Shown here: positions 5,083 through 5,960 of the stretch, piece after piece
How the letters are laid out: every line of letters starts with the position of its first letter
Position numbering within the stretch: position 1 is the stretch's first letter
Source: an uncultured Oscillospiraceae bacterium
Lineage (GTDB): Bacteria > Bacillota > Clostridia > Oscillospirales > Oscillospiraceae
Reading direction: 5' to 3'
Assembly (NCBI GenBank): GCA_934655935.1
Contig: CAKUHJ010000114.1
Coordinates: 1 to 5,960 of the forward strand
DNA: 5,960 nucleotides
Translations under genes and position numbers: made by a program
The notes under the pieces: generated by a model
What the model saw: the letters and a program-made list of their open reading frames with translations, nothing else
Databases searched by the model: none
Told to the model about the DNA's origin: nothing

Positions 5083-5111
5083 GCAGATTTTGCCCAGCGG
5101 AGGCAGATTTT
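5083..5111 (+). repeat. Direct repeat GCAGATTTT between two divergent promoters
   Basis: GCAGATTTT occurs at 5083-5091 and 5103-5111, starts 20 bases apart, about two helical turns, so both copies face the same side of the DNA. It lies upstream of both the plsY and groES promoters. A tandem regulator site is possible; chance is not excluded for a nine-base word. Confidence 0.3.
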
Positions 5112-5144
5112 ACAGTTTCGTCATAAATTTCCCGAAAAAACCTC

Positions 5145-5172
5145 TTGACATTTTGCGCATTCCGGCTATTAT
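5145..5172 (+). promoter_or_regulatory. Promoter of groESL
   Basis: A perfect TTGACA (5145-5150) and TATTAT (5167-5172) are separated by 16 bases. The transcription start would fall at the beginning of the CIRCE element, the usual sigma-A plus HrcA arrangement of Firmicute groE operons. The following TATATAT leaves the exact -10 slightly uncertain. Confidence 0.85.
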
Positions 5173-5180
5173 ATATCATG

Positions 5181-5207
5181 TTAGCACTCATAGAAAAAGA
5201 GTGCTAA
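5181..5207 (+). promoter_or_regulatory. CIRCE operator (HrcA binding site)
   Basis: TTAGCACTC (5181-5189), a nine-base spacer, and GAGTGCTAA (5199-5207): a perfect match to the CIRCE consensus in both arms and in spacing. HrcA, which needs GroEL for folding, represses groESL here at normal temperature and releases it on heat or protein damage. The hrcA gene is not in this window. Confidence 0.97.
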
Positions 5208-5260
5208 AACCGTCAGACACGCTGCTCAGGCAGCGACGAGATAACAGGAGGTAACGTATC

Positions 5261-5533
5261 ATGAAATTAACGCCCCTGGCAGACAATGTTCTGCTCAAAA
5301 GCTTTGAAGCTGAAGAAAAAACCGCTTCCGGCATCATCCTCTCGACCGCAACGAAGGAAAAGTCTGTTGTGTCCGAGGTTGTCGCGGCAGGTCCCGGCAC
5401 GGCCGACGTCAAGATGACCGTGAAGAAGGGCGATAAGGTTGTCACCGGCAAGTTCGCCGGACAGGAGCTGAAGCTCGACGGCGAGGACTATGTCATCTGC
5501 AAGCTCGCCGATATTCTGGCAATCGTGGAATAA
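5261..5533 (+). CDS. groES: Co-chaperonin GroES
   Basis: A 90-residue Hsp10 subunit that forms the seven-membered lid of the GroEL folding chamber in the cytoplasm. LTPLADNVLLK (3-13) is the first conserved strand, EAEEKTASGIILSTATKEK (16-34) carries the mobile loop whose GIIL contacts GroEL, GEVV is replaced by SEVVAAGPG (38-46), KKGDKVVTGKFAGQELKLDGEDYVIC (55-80) is the roof region, and ADILAIVE (83-90) the conserved end. It is slightly shorter than the usual 94-97 residues. Asn9 stands where most GroES proteins have Arg (LxDRV), and the proline that normally follows the IVL of the mobile loop is Ser28. The ATG follows AGGAGGT (5246-5252) by eight bases. It is first in an operon with groEL, 31 bases apart, under CIRCE control. 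Confidence 0.97.
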   Translation: MKLTPLADNVLLKSFEAEEKTASGIILSTATKEKSVVSEVVAAGPGTADVKMTVKKGDKVVTGKFAGQELKLDGEDYVICKLADILAIVE

Positions 5534-5549
5534 TTTTTGAAACAGCTGA

Positions 5550-5960
<411 letters not shown>

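Larger units (their letters stand above)
4927..5260. other. plsY-groES divergent intergenic region (no gene)
   Basis: This 334-base stretch holds no convincing gene. It contains, from left to right: the plsY ribosome site, an unstructured-looking plsY leader of about 89 bases, the plsY promoter (5022-5050), a GC-rich inverted repeat (5039-5059), a 9-base direct repeat (5083-5091 and 5103-5111), the groES promoter, the CIRCE operator, and a groES leader with AGGAGGT at 5246-5252. Confidence 0.75.

Noticed and set aside
4949..5254. 101-codon open frame on the plus strand before groES
   Set aside because: It runs through the plsY promoter, groES promoter and CIRCE element, and is basic and low in complexity.

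Overview
The window looks like chromosomal DNA from a GC-rich, low-sporulation-type Firmicute, most likely a gut Clostridia lineage close to Oscillospiraceae (inference). The grounds are the strong AGGAGG-type ribosome binding sites, sigma-A promoters with 16-17 base spacers, a perfect CIRCE/HrcA operator before groESL, a clostridial-type BMP lipoprotein with an Ala/Glu/Pro linker, a QueT-family transporter, and GC-rich codons set against AT-rich intergenic DNA. No rRNA, tRNA, CRISPR array, transposase, phage gene or integration site was seen.

Left part (1-2300): two minus-strand genes. guaD (guanine deaminase, 712-1983) is followed by queT (queuosine-precursor transporter, 128-631), which has its own promoter just behind the guaD stop. 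Three stacked hairpins (7-105) lie past the end of queT. One of them shares a 22-base block with a second copy at 4234-4255.

Middle (2308-3609): a BMP/PnrA-family substrate-binding lipoprotein is transcribed divergently from guaD. The shared control region of 324 bases holds two promoters and an AT-rich 21-base palindrome between them. BMP proteins of this type often bind purine nucleosides, so lipoprotein, guanine deaminase and QueT read together as a purine/deazapurine uptake and salvage neighbourhood. The lipoprotein gene stands alone with a strong terminator, so its permease and ATPase must be encoded elsewhere.

Right part (3665-5960): a monocistronic GNAT acetyltransferase of the phosphinothricin-acetyltransferase type (3722-4207) converges on plsY (acyl-phosphate:glycerol-3-phosphate acyltransferase, 4285-4926, minus strand). 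They meet at a perfect AT-rich palindrome that can terminate both. plsY is divergent from the heat-shock operon groES (5261-5533) and groEL (5565 to the window end, partial), which carries a canonical HrcA-regulated promoter.

I found no clearly new multi-gene system. The most unusual signals are the repeated palindromic 3'-end element, the guaD/queT/BMP neighbourhood with its central palindrome, and the compact guaD terminator that contains the queT -35 box.
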